Shown here: positions 7,445-15,800 of the stretch, one piece after another
Numbering within the stretch: position 1 is the first letter of the stretch
Layout: each line of letters begins with the position of its first letter
Made by a program: the position numbers and the translations under genes
The notes under the pieces: model-generated
Told to the model about the DNA's origin: nothing
The model's input: only the letters and a program-made list of their open reading frames with translations
Databases searched by the model: none
From: Pseudomarimonas arenosa
GTDB lineage: Bacteria; Pseudomonadota; Gammaproteobacteria; Xanthomonadales; Xanthomonadaceae
Length of the DNA: 64,000 bases
NCBI RefSeq assembly: GCF_014841215.1
Contig: NZ_JACYTR010000017.1
Span: forward strand, 1-64,000
Direction of reading: 5' to 3'

Positions 7445-9328
7445 ATGTCGAAGCAGAAGGCGGGCATTTCCAATGTCCTGATTGGAATGGCATTGGCGTT
7501 GGCAGGGGTGGCCCAGGCGGTACCTCCCCCACGTACCCTGAACTATCAAGGTGAGCTGCGCACCAGCGGCGGCAGTCCGGTTAACGGGGCGCAGTCGATC
7601 GTATTTTCGCTGTATGACGTTGCTTCCGGTGGGTCGGCTCTGTGGACCGAAACCGACTCGGTGGTAGTGGTGGACGGCCGCTTCCAGGCCGAACTCGGCG
7701 ACGGCAACGCCATCCCCGAGGAGTTGCTGAACCGTCAGCTCTGGCTCGGCGTGCGGGTCGGCAGTGATTCTGAAATGACCCCGAGAACCAAGCTGGCAGC
7801 GGCACCCTACGCCGTTCGCGCGCTGCAGACCATGCACAACGAACTGCGTGTGCCGGCCGAAGCCAGCGCCAGCGAAAACGGACTGGCGCTACTGGCGGCG
7901 ATGACGGTCGCCAGCGCCGCGGGCGGCAACCCATTCGTAGTCCGACTTGATGCCGGTACTTATGATCTTGGCAATCAGGCCCTGGTGTTGCCGCGTGGCA
8001 CGGTGCTGCAAGGTGCCGGGAAACTGAACACTACAGTTCGCTCGACTGCCGACAGCGCAACCGTGCACATGCAGTCGTTTTCTGAGTTGGCCGATGTGTT
8101 GGTGTTCAACAATGGTGCGCCAGCGGGGAACGCCCCAGGGGGCGCTGTATTGGTGATCAATAACGATAGTTCGAGAGCGGAGCAGGTGCGCATATCCGAC
8201 GCCAATCTGTGGGCCGATGCCCCAGGCGCCGCCAGCGAGCGCAAGGTGGGGTTGCTGATCTGCAATGCGCAAGCTGTGACCATTCGCAATTCCTACCTGC
8301 GTGCCAGCGGCGGCAATCACGCCCGTGGATTGTCGGTGGAGTGCCTTCCGCTCGCTACCAATGTGCAGTTGTTTGAAGTGGAAGTGGCCGCGGATGGTGG
8401 CAACACCACCACGATTGGCGCCGAGATCATCGCCAACTTCAGCTTGGTGCGTGGCCTGGTGGCTCGCGCAACGCCATCGGCCAGCGCAGCGCAGACTCAG
8501 CTCATGGGTGTTTTTGTCCGCGACAGCGAGTCGGCAGGTCGATTCGAAGATGTGCTGGTCAATGCCCAGTCTTCCACCTCGACGGCGCTTCCCTTGGCGA
8601 GAATATTTGGCTTCGCCATCCACCGCGTGCAGAACATCGAGATCGATGATGGTCAGGTGGCTTCCAGCGGACGCGCCTATGCGATCTCTGGCCTTGATCT
8701 GTTCGAAGTGGACAACGCCTTGGTCAACGATGTTCAGGTGTTCGTCTCCGGTACGGCGGCGGCGAACATGAGTGAATCTTTCCCGGTCGTGCAAGGGATT
8801 GCCGCAGGCGATTCCCAGCTCGATCTGCATGACTCGCATGTCTCGGTAGGCTGTCTTGCCGACAACGAGTTGTACTGCAATGCGCTGAATCGCGGGGTGT
8901 CGCCTGCGCGCCAGAACGTCGGTCTCTGGGTGCGCAATTCATTACTGCAGGTGTTTGCCGGCCAGGCGCTTACCATGGGGTCAGAAGACCCCTCGCTCAC
9001 TACCGTGCTGACCGGCGCCGGCCCGATATCGGTTCTGCATTCAACGCTGGAGCAGAACTCAGCCAACGGTTGGGCGCTGAATCCCTACACCAACGGCGGC
9101 GCGGTCACCACGCACCTGACCGCGTCACACTCTCGACTGGTCTCCACTGCGGCAGCGGCTGGCCCGGCCTGTTTGGGAGCAAGCATAGGCGGCGATGCCA
9201 ATTACACATTCTTTATTGCGCATACCCAGCTGATCGGTGGCATTTGCAACGGCACCGGCACGTGTTCCGCGACGACCAATCGAGGCTTCGGCTTCAATCC
9301 CGAGACCTGTCCCCCGGGCAATCTCTAG
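7445..9328 (+). CDS. Exported right-handed beta-helix protein
   Basis: 627 aa from ATG 7445, chosen because it opens directly into a signal peptide (MSKQKAGISNVLIGMALALA, cleavage after AQA). The frame is open upstream to 7355. Residues ~30-135 match the small N-terminal domain common to bacterial surface and tail-like proteins (LNYQGELRTSGGSPVNGAQ, IVFSLYDVASGG, LWLGVRVGSDSEMTPR, LAAAPYAVRAL). Residues ~150-610 are a pectate-lyase-like beta-helix (VVRLDAGTYDLGNQALVLPR, many short valine-rich strands). The tail holds a few Cys. No enzymatic residues are recognised; a surface or adhesive role is inferred. Unlike its neighbours it lacks the GFE/SFE C-terminus. Confidence 0.8.
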   Translation: MSKQKAGISNVLIGMALALAGVAQAVPPPRTLNYQGELRTSGGSPVNGAQSIVFSLYDVASGGSALWTETDSVVVVDGRFQAELGDGNAIPEELLNRQLWLGVRVGSDSEMTPRTKLAAAPYAVRALQTMHNELRVPAEASASENGLALLAAMTVASAAGGNPFVVRLDAGTYDLGNQALVLPRGTVLQGAGKLNTTVRSTADSATVHMQSFSELADVLVFNNGAPAGNAPGGAVLVINNDSSRAEQVRISDANLWADAPGAASERKVGLLICNAQAVTIRNSYLRASGGNHARGLSVECLPLATNVQLFEVEVAADGGNTTTIGAEIIANFSLVRGLVARATPSASAAQTQLMGVFVRDSESAGRFEDVLVNAQSSTSTALPLARIFGFAIHRVQNIEIDDGQVASSGRAYAISGLDLFEVDNALVNDVQVFVSGTAAANMSESFPVVQGIAAGDSQLDLHDSHVSVGCLADNELYCNALNRGVSPARQNVGLWVRNSLLQVFAGQALTMGSEDPSLTTVLTGAGPISVLHSTLEQNSANGWALNPYTNGGAVTTHLTASHSRLVSTAAAAGPACLGASIGGDANYTFFIAHTQLIGGICNGTGTCSATTNRGFGFNPETCPPGNL

Positions 9329-9337
9329 GAGCTGGCC

Positions 9338-9640
9338 ATGCAGCTAAACGCACGAGGGCTGATGCGCGGTGCTGTGGCCTCGCTGTTGCTGTGCTGTGCG
9401 CCCAACAGCACGGCTACTGACGCCACGAGCGAAAACTTCCGCTTAACAGGCGGTCCCAGCGCCGGCTCAGCCGTGATGCAGTCTGAGAGTCTGCAGCTGC
9501 AACTGATTGTTTTGAAGGGCGAGCCGGCCGGGATAAGCAGCAGCGAGTCGTTCAGTGTATCGGGCGGCCCCTTGCCGCCTGCCTCGCTGCCGGGGCCGAG
9601 GGTGTTTGCTGATGGATTTGAAACCCAACCGTTGCCCTGA
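9338..9640 (+). CDS. Small exported protein with C-terminal ADGFE motif
   Basis: 100 aa, starting 9 bp after the beta-helix gene with a strong AGGAG Shine-Dalgarno formed across that gene's stop, so the two are co-transcribed. It has a signal peptide (GAVASLLLCCAPNSTAT), then a short body made of two related stretches, SENFRLTGGPSAGSAVMQ and SESFSVSGGPLPPAS, and ends PRVFADGFETQPLP. The VFADGFE tail resembles the ends of four other proteins in this island. The body resembles short exported proteins in which FxLxGG units precede an xxDGFE end. Function unknown. Confidence 0.75.
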   Translation: MQLNARGLMRGAVASLLLCCAPNSTATDATSENFRLTGGPSAGSAVMQSESLQLQLIVLKGEPAGISSSESFSVSGGPLPPASLPGPRVFADGFETQPLP

Positions 9641-10068
9641 GACGGACAACGTATTGATCTCGCGGTTGCCACGCTGGCTGAGCCAGTCGAAGCCAGCCGA
9701 ACGAAGCCAACGTTCATGCCGGTTGCCGCCGCGTCTGCCGATGACCTCAGCAGGCGCCAGCAAGCCATCAGGTTGCGGGTCGATCGCTGCGAGCTACATC
9801 AGAACGCTTCAGAGCCTCGCCATGCCAGACACCCTTCGGCGAGCTCAGGGTGCGTTAGCTCCGCGCCAATTGCTCCGCTGTCCGTGCCAGTCGAAGCCAG
9901 CCGAACGAGGTCAGTGCGCGATCGGTGCCTCGAGCCAGTCCCGCCTCCGCGCCCCATTGAGTGAACTAATTCACCTTTCCGGCATATCCCCCGATCAGGG
10001 GATGCTTTGTCATTCGACAAGAGCATAGGCTGAACGCCTACGGTGATTCACCCTGGGGGGGCGTTCAG
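9641..10068. other. Intergenic region with direct repeats and dyads
   Basis: No gene is supported in these 428 bp. A 23-bp direct repeat (GCCAGTCGAAGCCAGCCGAA plus CGA) lies at 9682-9704 and 9886-9908. CCCTTCGGCGAGCTCAGGG at about 9833-9851 belongs to the same palindromic family as copies at 42803 and 43147. GTGAACTAATTCAC (9961-9974) is a short dyad 12 bp before the 18-bp dyad at 9986. The promoter of the next gene is expected between 9960 and 10050. Confidence 0.55.
9986..10003. promoter_or_regulatory. 18-bp dyad ATCCCCCGATCAGGGGAT, candidate operator
   Basis: It is palindromic with one mismatch and nearly identical to the perfect palindrome at 7303-7318. It lies 65 bp before the start of the FG-GAP-like gene at 10069, the usual position for an activator or repressor site. 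The recurrence ahead of two secreted-protein genes in a cluster with two LuxR-type regulators supports a shared operator, by inference. Confidence 0.45.
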
Positions 10069-12402
10069 GTGGCTACGAAGCGAGTGGGGTGGTTGATTGC
10101 GGCATGTGTGCTTGCCCTACCGGCGTGGGCGCAGCTGCCGGTACCGGATTACGCCGATGAGGCGGATCCTTCTGACAACTTGGGTAGCGACGTGGTCGCA
10201 GCGGGCGATACCGTCGTTTTCAGCCCGTTCGTGGACGTTCGTAGCGACGACAATTTTTTCGCTTTCGAGCGCGTTGGTGGGAGCTGGCAGCGTAGCGGTC
10301 AGTTCCAACAGCGCTCGCAAGTATTCTCCGGAGGTGGCTCGCAGGGTACGAGCCTCTCCAGCGACGGCCGCCTGCTGGTCGTCCACCACCCATTTGTTGA
10401 TGTCGGCGTCGAGCTCAGTGCGGGCGCCGTCAACGTCTATGAGCGTGGCGGCGCGGGCTGGGTGGAACTGGCCGCCCTGCAAGCACCCACGCCCACCGCT
10501 GGGGCTCGCTACGGTGGAGGCAGTGACATCGAGGGTGACTGGCTGATCGTAGGTGCGCCAGGAGAGCCGGTTGCCTCCAATACCACCGACCCCGGCCGCG
10601 CGTTTGTATACGAGCGCGTTGGGAATAACTATGTGTTTCGCCAGGAGCTGATTCCGCCGGATGGCGTGGCTCAAGACCGATTTGGCTATCTGGTGGATTT
10701 CAGCGGGAACCAGGTGCTGATCAATGCGCGATCACACCTTAATCCGAATAACTCGCGTGGCGCCGTATACGTATACGAACTGAGTGGCGGCACCTGGCAG
10801 TACGTGCAAACCCTGGCTACAGGTTCGCGCAACCTTACATCAGTCGATGGTGATCTTCTGGTCGCCCGTTCGGGTACCGGCGGCACTCAGCTGTTCAGTC
10901 GCTCAGCCGGTACTTGGGCGGCGGCGGGTCCAGGGCCAAGCATTGCCGATTTCCTTTGGGAGCTAGTGATTAAAGACGGCGCCGTTCCTCGGATGGCAGG
11001 TCTTATTGTGCCCGGCGCTGAAGACGAAGTGTATTTGTCGGAGTTTCGCGGAGGTGCCTGGTCTACGCCGGCCAAGGTGAATCTGCCGGTGGCACCAGGG
11101 CCGTTCGCTGGCACTACCTTGGCACTCACCGAGACCCATTTATTCGCGGGAGACCCCTACCGCAGCTTTAATCGGGTAGTCGAACAAGGTGTCGGCTACG
11201 CATTTGCTTTGGGCACTGGCTCGCCGGTGCTGGAACGCACGTTTGTGCACGGCAATGGCTTGTTGGGCGATTTGCTGGGCGGATTGGTTGCCATTGACGG
11301 TGATTGGGCCTTGGCCGCTTCGCGCGGGCGTGACCAACTCGGCGCAACAGATGCCGGCGCCGTGTACATGTACAAACGTGGCGTTAGCGATTGGGAGCTT
11401 ATGCAGTCTCTCTCGCCGCCAAGCGCGGCGCAATCCTTCGATGTGTTTGGCACGGGTGCGGCGATGGCCGGTGATCTTGCCGTCGTGGCCTCACAGGCCG
11501 AAGTCGCTGGCGTGCTGAATATTGGGCGAGCCGATGTTTATCGACGAACCGGCGATCAATGGAACTGGGTGTGCGAGCTGCCGCCGCCTTTTGAGCGCGG
11601 CGCGGCCAACTCCGGATTCAGCAACCTGTTCACCAACGGTGAGCATGTAGTGGCTCTGTTCAACAACGGGTGGTACAGCTGGCGGGTAGTCGCCGACGAT
11701 TGCGTGTCGACCGGTGGACTCTCGCCCACGGGTCAGCCAGCTTCACTGTCGGTCAATGCGATCACCACGCCTGGACGATTGCTGATCAGGCAGACGATCA
11801 GCGGCGTGACCGACTGGCACGTGATGGACTTTGACGGTAGCCAATGGGTGCGCACCAACGGCTTTGCCTATAGCGGCCAGTGCCAGTTTGAGGTCTACGC
11901 AGCCTTCAAGACGCCGCAGCAGCTGGCGGTGGGGTGCCTGTTCCCCACCCTGGCGCCGGGTGCCACCACGGCTCCGCTGGCTCGGCTGATGGAAGAAACT
12001 GCCGGCGTCTGGAGTCAGACCGCGGTGATTGAGGCCGACAGCCCCGGCAAACAGCCGCTGGGCATTTCCTGGGGTAGCGATCTGGTGATATCGGTAGGCG
12101 AAGGCAATCAGTTTGTGGAAGTCCAGGTGCAGTTCGAACCGGCCTACACCCAGACCCAGCGTTTGTTGGTCGGCGATGCTGAGTGTTCCGGTAGCTTCTA
12201 CACCCGAACGGCGGCCAACGCACAGCGCATCGTGACCGGCTGCTCCGAAGCCAACACCGCCGCTGGCCGACGCTCGGGGAAGCTGTACTTCTTCGAGCGT
12301 GGCCCGACAGTGGCCAAGGGCACGCCGCTGTTCAACGCGCCGCAGGAAGTGATTCCGCCCCCCACCATCAAGATCGTTCTGGATTCATTCGAGTCGCCCT
12401 GA
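10069..12402 (+). CDS. Exported FG-GAP-like beta-propeller protein with SFE C-terminus (paralog 1)
   Basis: 777 aa from GTG 10069, preceded by a run of Gs. Signal peptide MATKRVGWLIAACVLALPAWA, then QLPVPDYADEADPSD. The body consists of FG-GAP/integrin-alpha-like blades that alternate a data phrase with GDWLIVGAPGEP- or GDLAVVASQAEV-type strands (SSDGRLLVVHHPFVDV, FGYLVDFSGNQVLINARS, GAVYVYELSGGTWQYVQTL). A Cys-containing C-terminal half follows. The protein ends IKIVLDSFESP. The protein at 22295 is a full-length paralog: it shares PDYADEAD, NNYVFRQEL/NNYVYRQEL, AANTAAGRRSGK and the end. Likely an extracellular or surface propeller; no catalytic residue is seen. Confidence 0.8.
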   Translation: MATKRVGWLIAACVLALPAWAQLPVPDYADEADPSDNLGSDVVAAGDTVVFSPFVDVRSDDNFFAFERVGGSWQRSGQFQQRSQVFSGGGSQGTSLSSDGRLLVVHHPFVDVGVELSAGAVNVYERGGAGWVELAALQAPTPTAGARYGGGSDIEGDWLIVGAPGEPVASNTTDPGRAFVYERVGNNYVFRQELIPPDGVAQDRFGYLVDFSGNQVLINARSHLNPNNSRGAVYVYELSGGTWQYVQTLATGSRNLTSVDGDLLVARSGTGGTQLFSRSAGTWAAAGPGPSIADFLWELVIKDGAVPRMAGLIVPGAEDEVYLSEFRGGAWSTPAKVNLPVAPGPFAGTTLALTETHLFAGDPYRSFNRVVEQGVGYAFALGTGSPVLERTFVHGNGLLGDLLGGLVAIDGDWALAASRGRDQLGATDAGAVYMYKRGVSDWELMQSLSPPSAAQSFDVFGTGAAMAGDLAVVASQAEVAGVLNIGRADVYRRTGDQWNWVCELPPPFERGAANSGFSNLFTNGEHVVALFNNGWYSWRVVADDCVSTGGLSPTGQPASLSVNAITTPGRLLIRQTISGVTDWHVMDFDGSQWVRTNGFAYSGQCQFEVYAAFKTPQQLAVGCLFPTLAPGATTAPLARLMEETAGVWSQTAVIEADSPGKQPLGISWGSDLVISVGEGNQFVEVQVQFEPAYTQTQRLLVGDAECSGSFYTRTAANAQRIVTGCSEANTAAGRRSGKLYFFERGPTVAKGTPLFNAPQEVIPPPTIKIVLDSFESP

Positions 12403-12411
12403 TCGCGACGT

Positions 12412-12438
12412 GAGCCGAGGCGTCCTGCGCCTCGGCTC
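12412..12438. terminator. 11-bp stem hairpin after the FG-GAP-like gene
   Basis: GAGCCGAGGCG and CGCCTCGGCTC form an 11-bp perfect stem with a 5-base loop, starting 9 bp after the stop codon at 12402. There is no T-run, so it may be a mRNA-stabilising 3' end or attenuator rather than a classical intrinsic terminator. It separates the propeller gene from the small LuxR-type gene. Confidence 0.5.
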
Positions 12439-12484
12439 GCATCGAGACGTGTTGCAGGTCTGCCAAACCTTGGAGGGCAGCCAG

Positions 12485-12781
12485 ATGTCGACACCCGAAG
12501 TCATCGACCGCCCCGCCGCCCGATCAGGCAAAGGCGCTGCCTTGCTCGAGCGCGGCGCCAAGCAGCTGGCCTGTACCCACCGTATCACCGATCGCGAACT
12601 CTCCGTGCTCAGCCTGCTCCTCACTGACCTCAGCCTCGCCGCCATTGCCCGCACTCTCGGCATGGGGGTGGAAACCGTGCGCAGCCACAACCGCAGCATT
12701 TTTCTCAAGTGCGGTGTTAAGTCGCGCATTGCGCTGATTCTGTTGGTGGTGGACATGGCGGATTGCACCGCAATCGCATGA
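12485..12781 (+). CDS. Small LuxR-type helix-turn-helix protein without a sensor domain
   Basis: 98 aa from ATG 12485, which has a GGAGG Shine-Dalgarno at 12471-12475. Residues ~33-92 are a GerE/LuxR DNA-binding domain: ITDRELSVLSLLLTDLSLAA, IARTLGMGVETVRSHNRSIF, LKCGVKSRIALILLVVDMA. The first 30 residues are basic and Ala-rich, with no ligand or receiver domain, as in orphan GerE-like regulators. It sits 49 bp upstream of the giant secreted-protein gene on the same strand. I infer a local regulator of the island, possibly acting with the sensor-bearing LuxR protein at 6134. Confidence 0.8.
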   Translation: MSTPEVIDRPAARSGKGAALLERGAKQLACTHRITDRELSVLSLLLTDLSLAAIARTLGMGVETVRSHNRSIFLKCGVKSRIALILLVVDMADCTAIA

Positions 12782-12829
12782 GCAATCAAAGATCTAGCCG
12801 ACGCCGCAGCACAACATCGGAACACCGCA

Positions 12830-15800
12830 ATGACTTCGCATCCAGTTCACCTCGTTACCGCTTCCGCAGACTTGGGTAGCCCATGTGCTTGGCGCCGTCT
12901 GATCATCGGCCTACTACTCGGGGCAGGCATGGCCACCCCCTTGCCCCTGCTGGCCTCAACCGAGCCGGCAGCGATGTCGATGACCGAGGTGGCCGACAAG
13001 GCCAGTGCCGAATCGAAATCGCAACAAGTGATCGAGCGCTTGCCCGATGGCCGGGTGCGGATGACCGCGCCGATGCAGGATCTAGAAGCGCTGATCGGGC
13101 CCGAGGGTACCGCGCTTCGTTCCACCGACGAGGCCGGTGAAGCGGCGTTTCAGTGGCGGGTGCAGGGTTTAGGTCGCGGCAACCATGTATTGCCGCTATC
13201 GTCGAGCGGTGCGGTGGCCATCATGGGCGACCTGGTGCAAGTGCAGCGCCCGGGCCTGATCGAAGAGTATCAGGCGAATGCCGACGGCATTCGACAAGAT
13301 TTCGTTGTGGCCGTGCGGCCGGCGGGCGAAGCGGAGCTGGTGCTGGAACTGTCTGCTCAAGGCGCAGGGCTGGCGCCGGTGGCGCAGCACGAAGGCAAGG
13401 CGGTTGCAGTCCATCTGGCCGATGGGCGCGTATTGCACTACCACCGGTTGCAGGTGACCGACGCCACCGGCGCCGTGCTAGCGGCGCGGATGGATGTGAC
13501 TGCCGCCGGTGTGCTTCGGATTGCGGTGTCGGATCAGGGGGCTGAGTATCCGCTGCGTATCGATCCGACGTTTAGCGATTCGGATTGGACGGCGCTCGAT
13601 GTGCCTGGCTTTGACAGCATTGTTAACGCCGTAGTTTGGACCGGTAACGACCTTTACGTGGGCGGGGGTTTTACCGCTGCAAATGGAACAGCAGCTAACT
13701 ACATCGCGGTGTGGAACGGCAGTAGTTGGGCCACTCTGGGCAGTGGAATGAATGGTAGTGTGCACGCTCTGGCCTGGGACGCGGCCAACAGTCGCCTATT
13801 CGCGGGTGGGAACTTCAGTGCCGCCGGGGGAGCCGAGGCGTCTTTTATCGCGGTATGGGATGGCGGCAGCTGGGCGGCACTAGGTAGCGGAATGGGCAGC
13901 AGCGTCTTCGCATTGGCTTGGGACGCTGGCAACAGTCGGCTCTTTGCGGGCGGCTTCTTCACCACCGCTGGCGGCGTCTCGGCTAACCGCATTGCGGTGT
14001 GGGATGGCAGTAGTTGGGCGGCCTTAGGCAGCGGTATGGGTAGCCAAGTGTCCGCCCTGGCCTGGGACGCGGCAAACAGCCGACTTTATGCGGGTGGCCA
14101 ATTCACCACTGCCGGCGGCGCCTCGGCCAACCGCATTGCGGTGTGGGATGGCAGTAACTGGGCAGCGCTGGGCAGCGGCATGAACAACAGCGTGTCCGCC
14201 TTGGCCTGGGATGCTGCTAGCAGTCGGCTTTTTGTGGGCGGTGCATTCAGCACCGCCGGCGGTGTCTCTGCGTTTCACGTCGCGGTATGGGAGGGTAGCG
14301 CCTGGGCGGCGCTTGGCAGCGGTGCGAGCAGCTTCGTGCACGCCCTAGCCTGGGACGCGGCCAACAGCAGGCTCTTTGCGGGCGGGGCGTTCGGCAATGC
14401 TGGCGGTGTCTCGGCCAGCCGCATCGCAGTTTGGGACGGCAGTAGCTGGGCGGCGCTGGGAAGTGGCATGGACAGTGATGTGCGCGCCATAGCCCTGGAC
14501 ACGACCAACAGCCGACTTTACGTGGGTGGCTTCTTCACCGCAGCTGGTGGCGGCTCTGCCAATCATGTCGCAATGTGGGATGGCAGTAGCTGGGCGTCGC
14601 TGGGCAGCGGCATGAAGGGCGAACTGCATGCCCTCGCTTGGGACGCGGCCAACAGCCGGCTCTTTGCGGCGGGCTATTTTTCAACCGCCGGCGTCGCTGC
14701 GGTGAACCGCATCGCGGTGTGGGACGGTAACACCTGGGCCACTATGGGCAGTGGTGTGGGCGGCGGTGGTGTGTTCGCCCTGACCTGGGACGCTGCCTCT
14801 AGTCGGCTCTACGCCGGAGGAAATTTCACCACCGCCGGGGGCTCGGCGGCCAATCGCATCGCGGTGTGGGATGGCACCAGCTGGGCGGCACTGGGAAGTG
14901 GTGTGGACAGTGATGTACGTGCGCTAGCTTGGGATACTGACAACGCCCGACTTTATGCGGGCGGCCAATTCACCACTGCCGGGGGCGCCTCGGCCAACCG
15001 CATCGCGATGTGGGATGGCACCAGCTGGGCGGCACTGGGCAGCGGCATGAACGGGGGCATCGGAGCCCTGGCCTGGGATGCGGCTAACAGCCGGCTCTAT
15101 GCGGCGGGATTTTTCTCCACCGCCGGGGGCGCGTCGGCCAACAACATCGCGGTGTGGGACGGCAGCGCTTGGGCGGCGCTGGGCAGCGGCGTGAGCAGCA
15201 GCGTGGGGGCCTTGGCCTGGGATGCCGGCAACAACCGGCTCTACGCAGGGGGCTTCTTCAACTCCGCCGGGGGTGCGGTGGCGAACTACGTGGCGGTGTG
15301 GGATGGCAGCGCCTGGGCAGCCCTGGGCAATGGCCTGAACAACTTTGTGCTCGCCCTGGCATGGGACGCAGGCAGCAGCCGCCTCTACGCGGGGGGCTTT
15401 TTCACCTCCGCCGGGGGCTTTGCCGCCAACCGAATCGCGGTGTGGGACGGCAGCACTTGGGCAGTGCTGGGCAGCGGAATGGACAGCGCCGTGCGCGCCC
15501 TGGCCTGGGATGCCGGAAACCGCCGGCTATATGCAGGCGGCGACTTCAACGCCGCCGGTGCGCTGCCAGCTCGTGTGGCGCAGGCGCAATTCGGTCAGGC
15601 GCAGAGCATCACATTTGCCAACCCGGGCGCGCAGAACTTCGGCAGCGCCCCGACCCTGACCGCGACGGCCAGCTCCGGCCTAACGATTAGCTTCACTTCT
15701 ACGTCTACCGACGTCTGTACGACCACCGTCGGCGGTTCGCTCACTTTCCTGACTAGCGGTACATGCACCATCCGCGCCGACCAGGCTGGCGATGCCACCT

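Noticed and set aside
13630-15560. Regular repeat array resembling a CRISPR
   Set aside because: The unit is 144 bp, coding throughout, with no spacer-like unique segments and no cas genes nearby.
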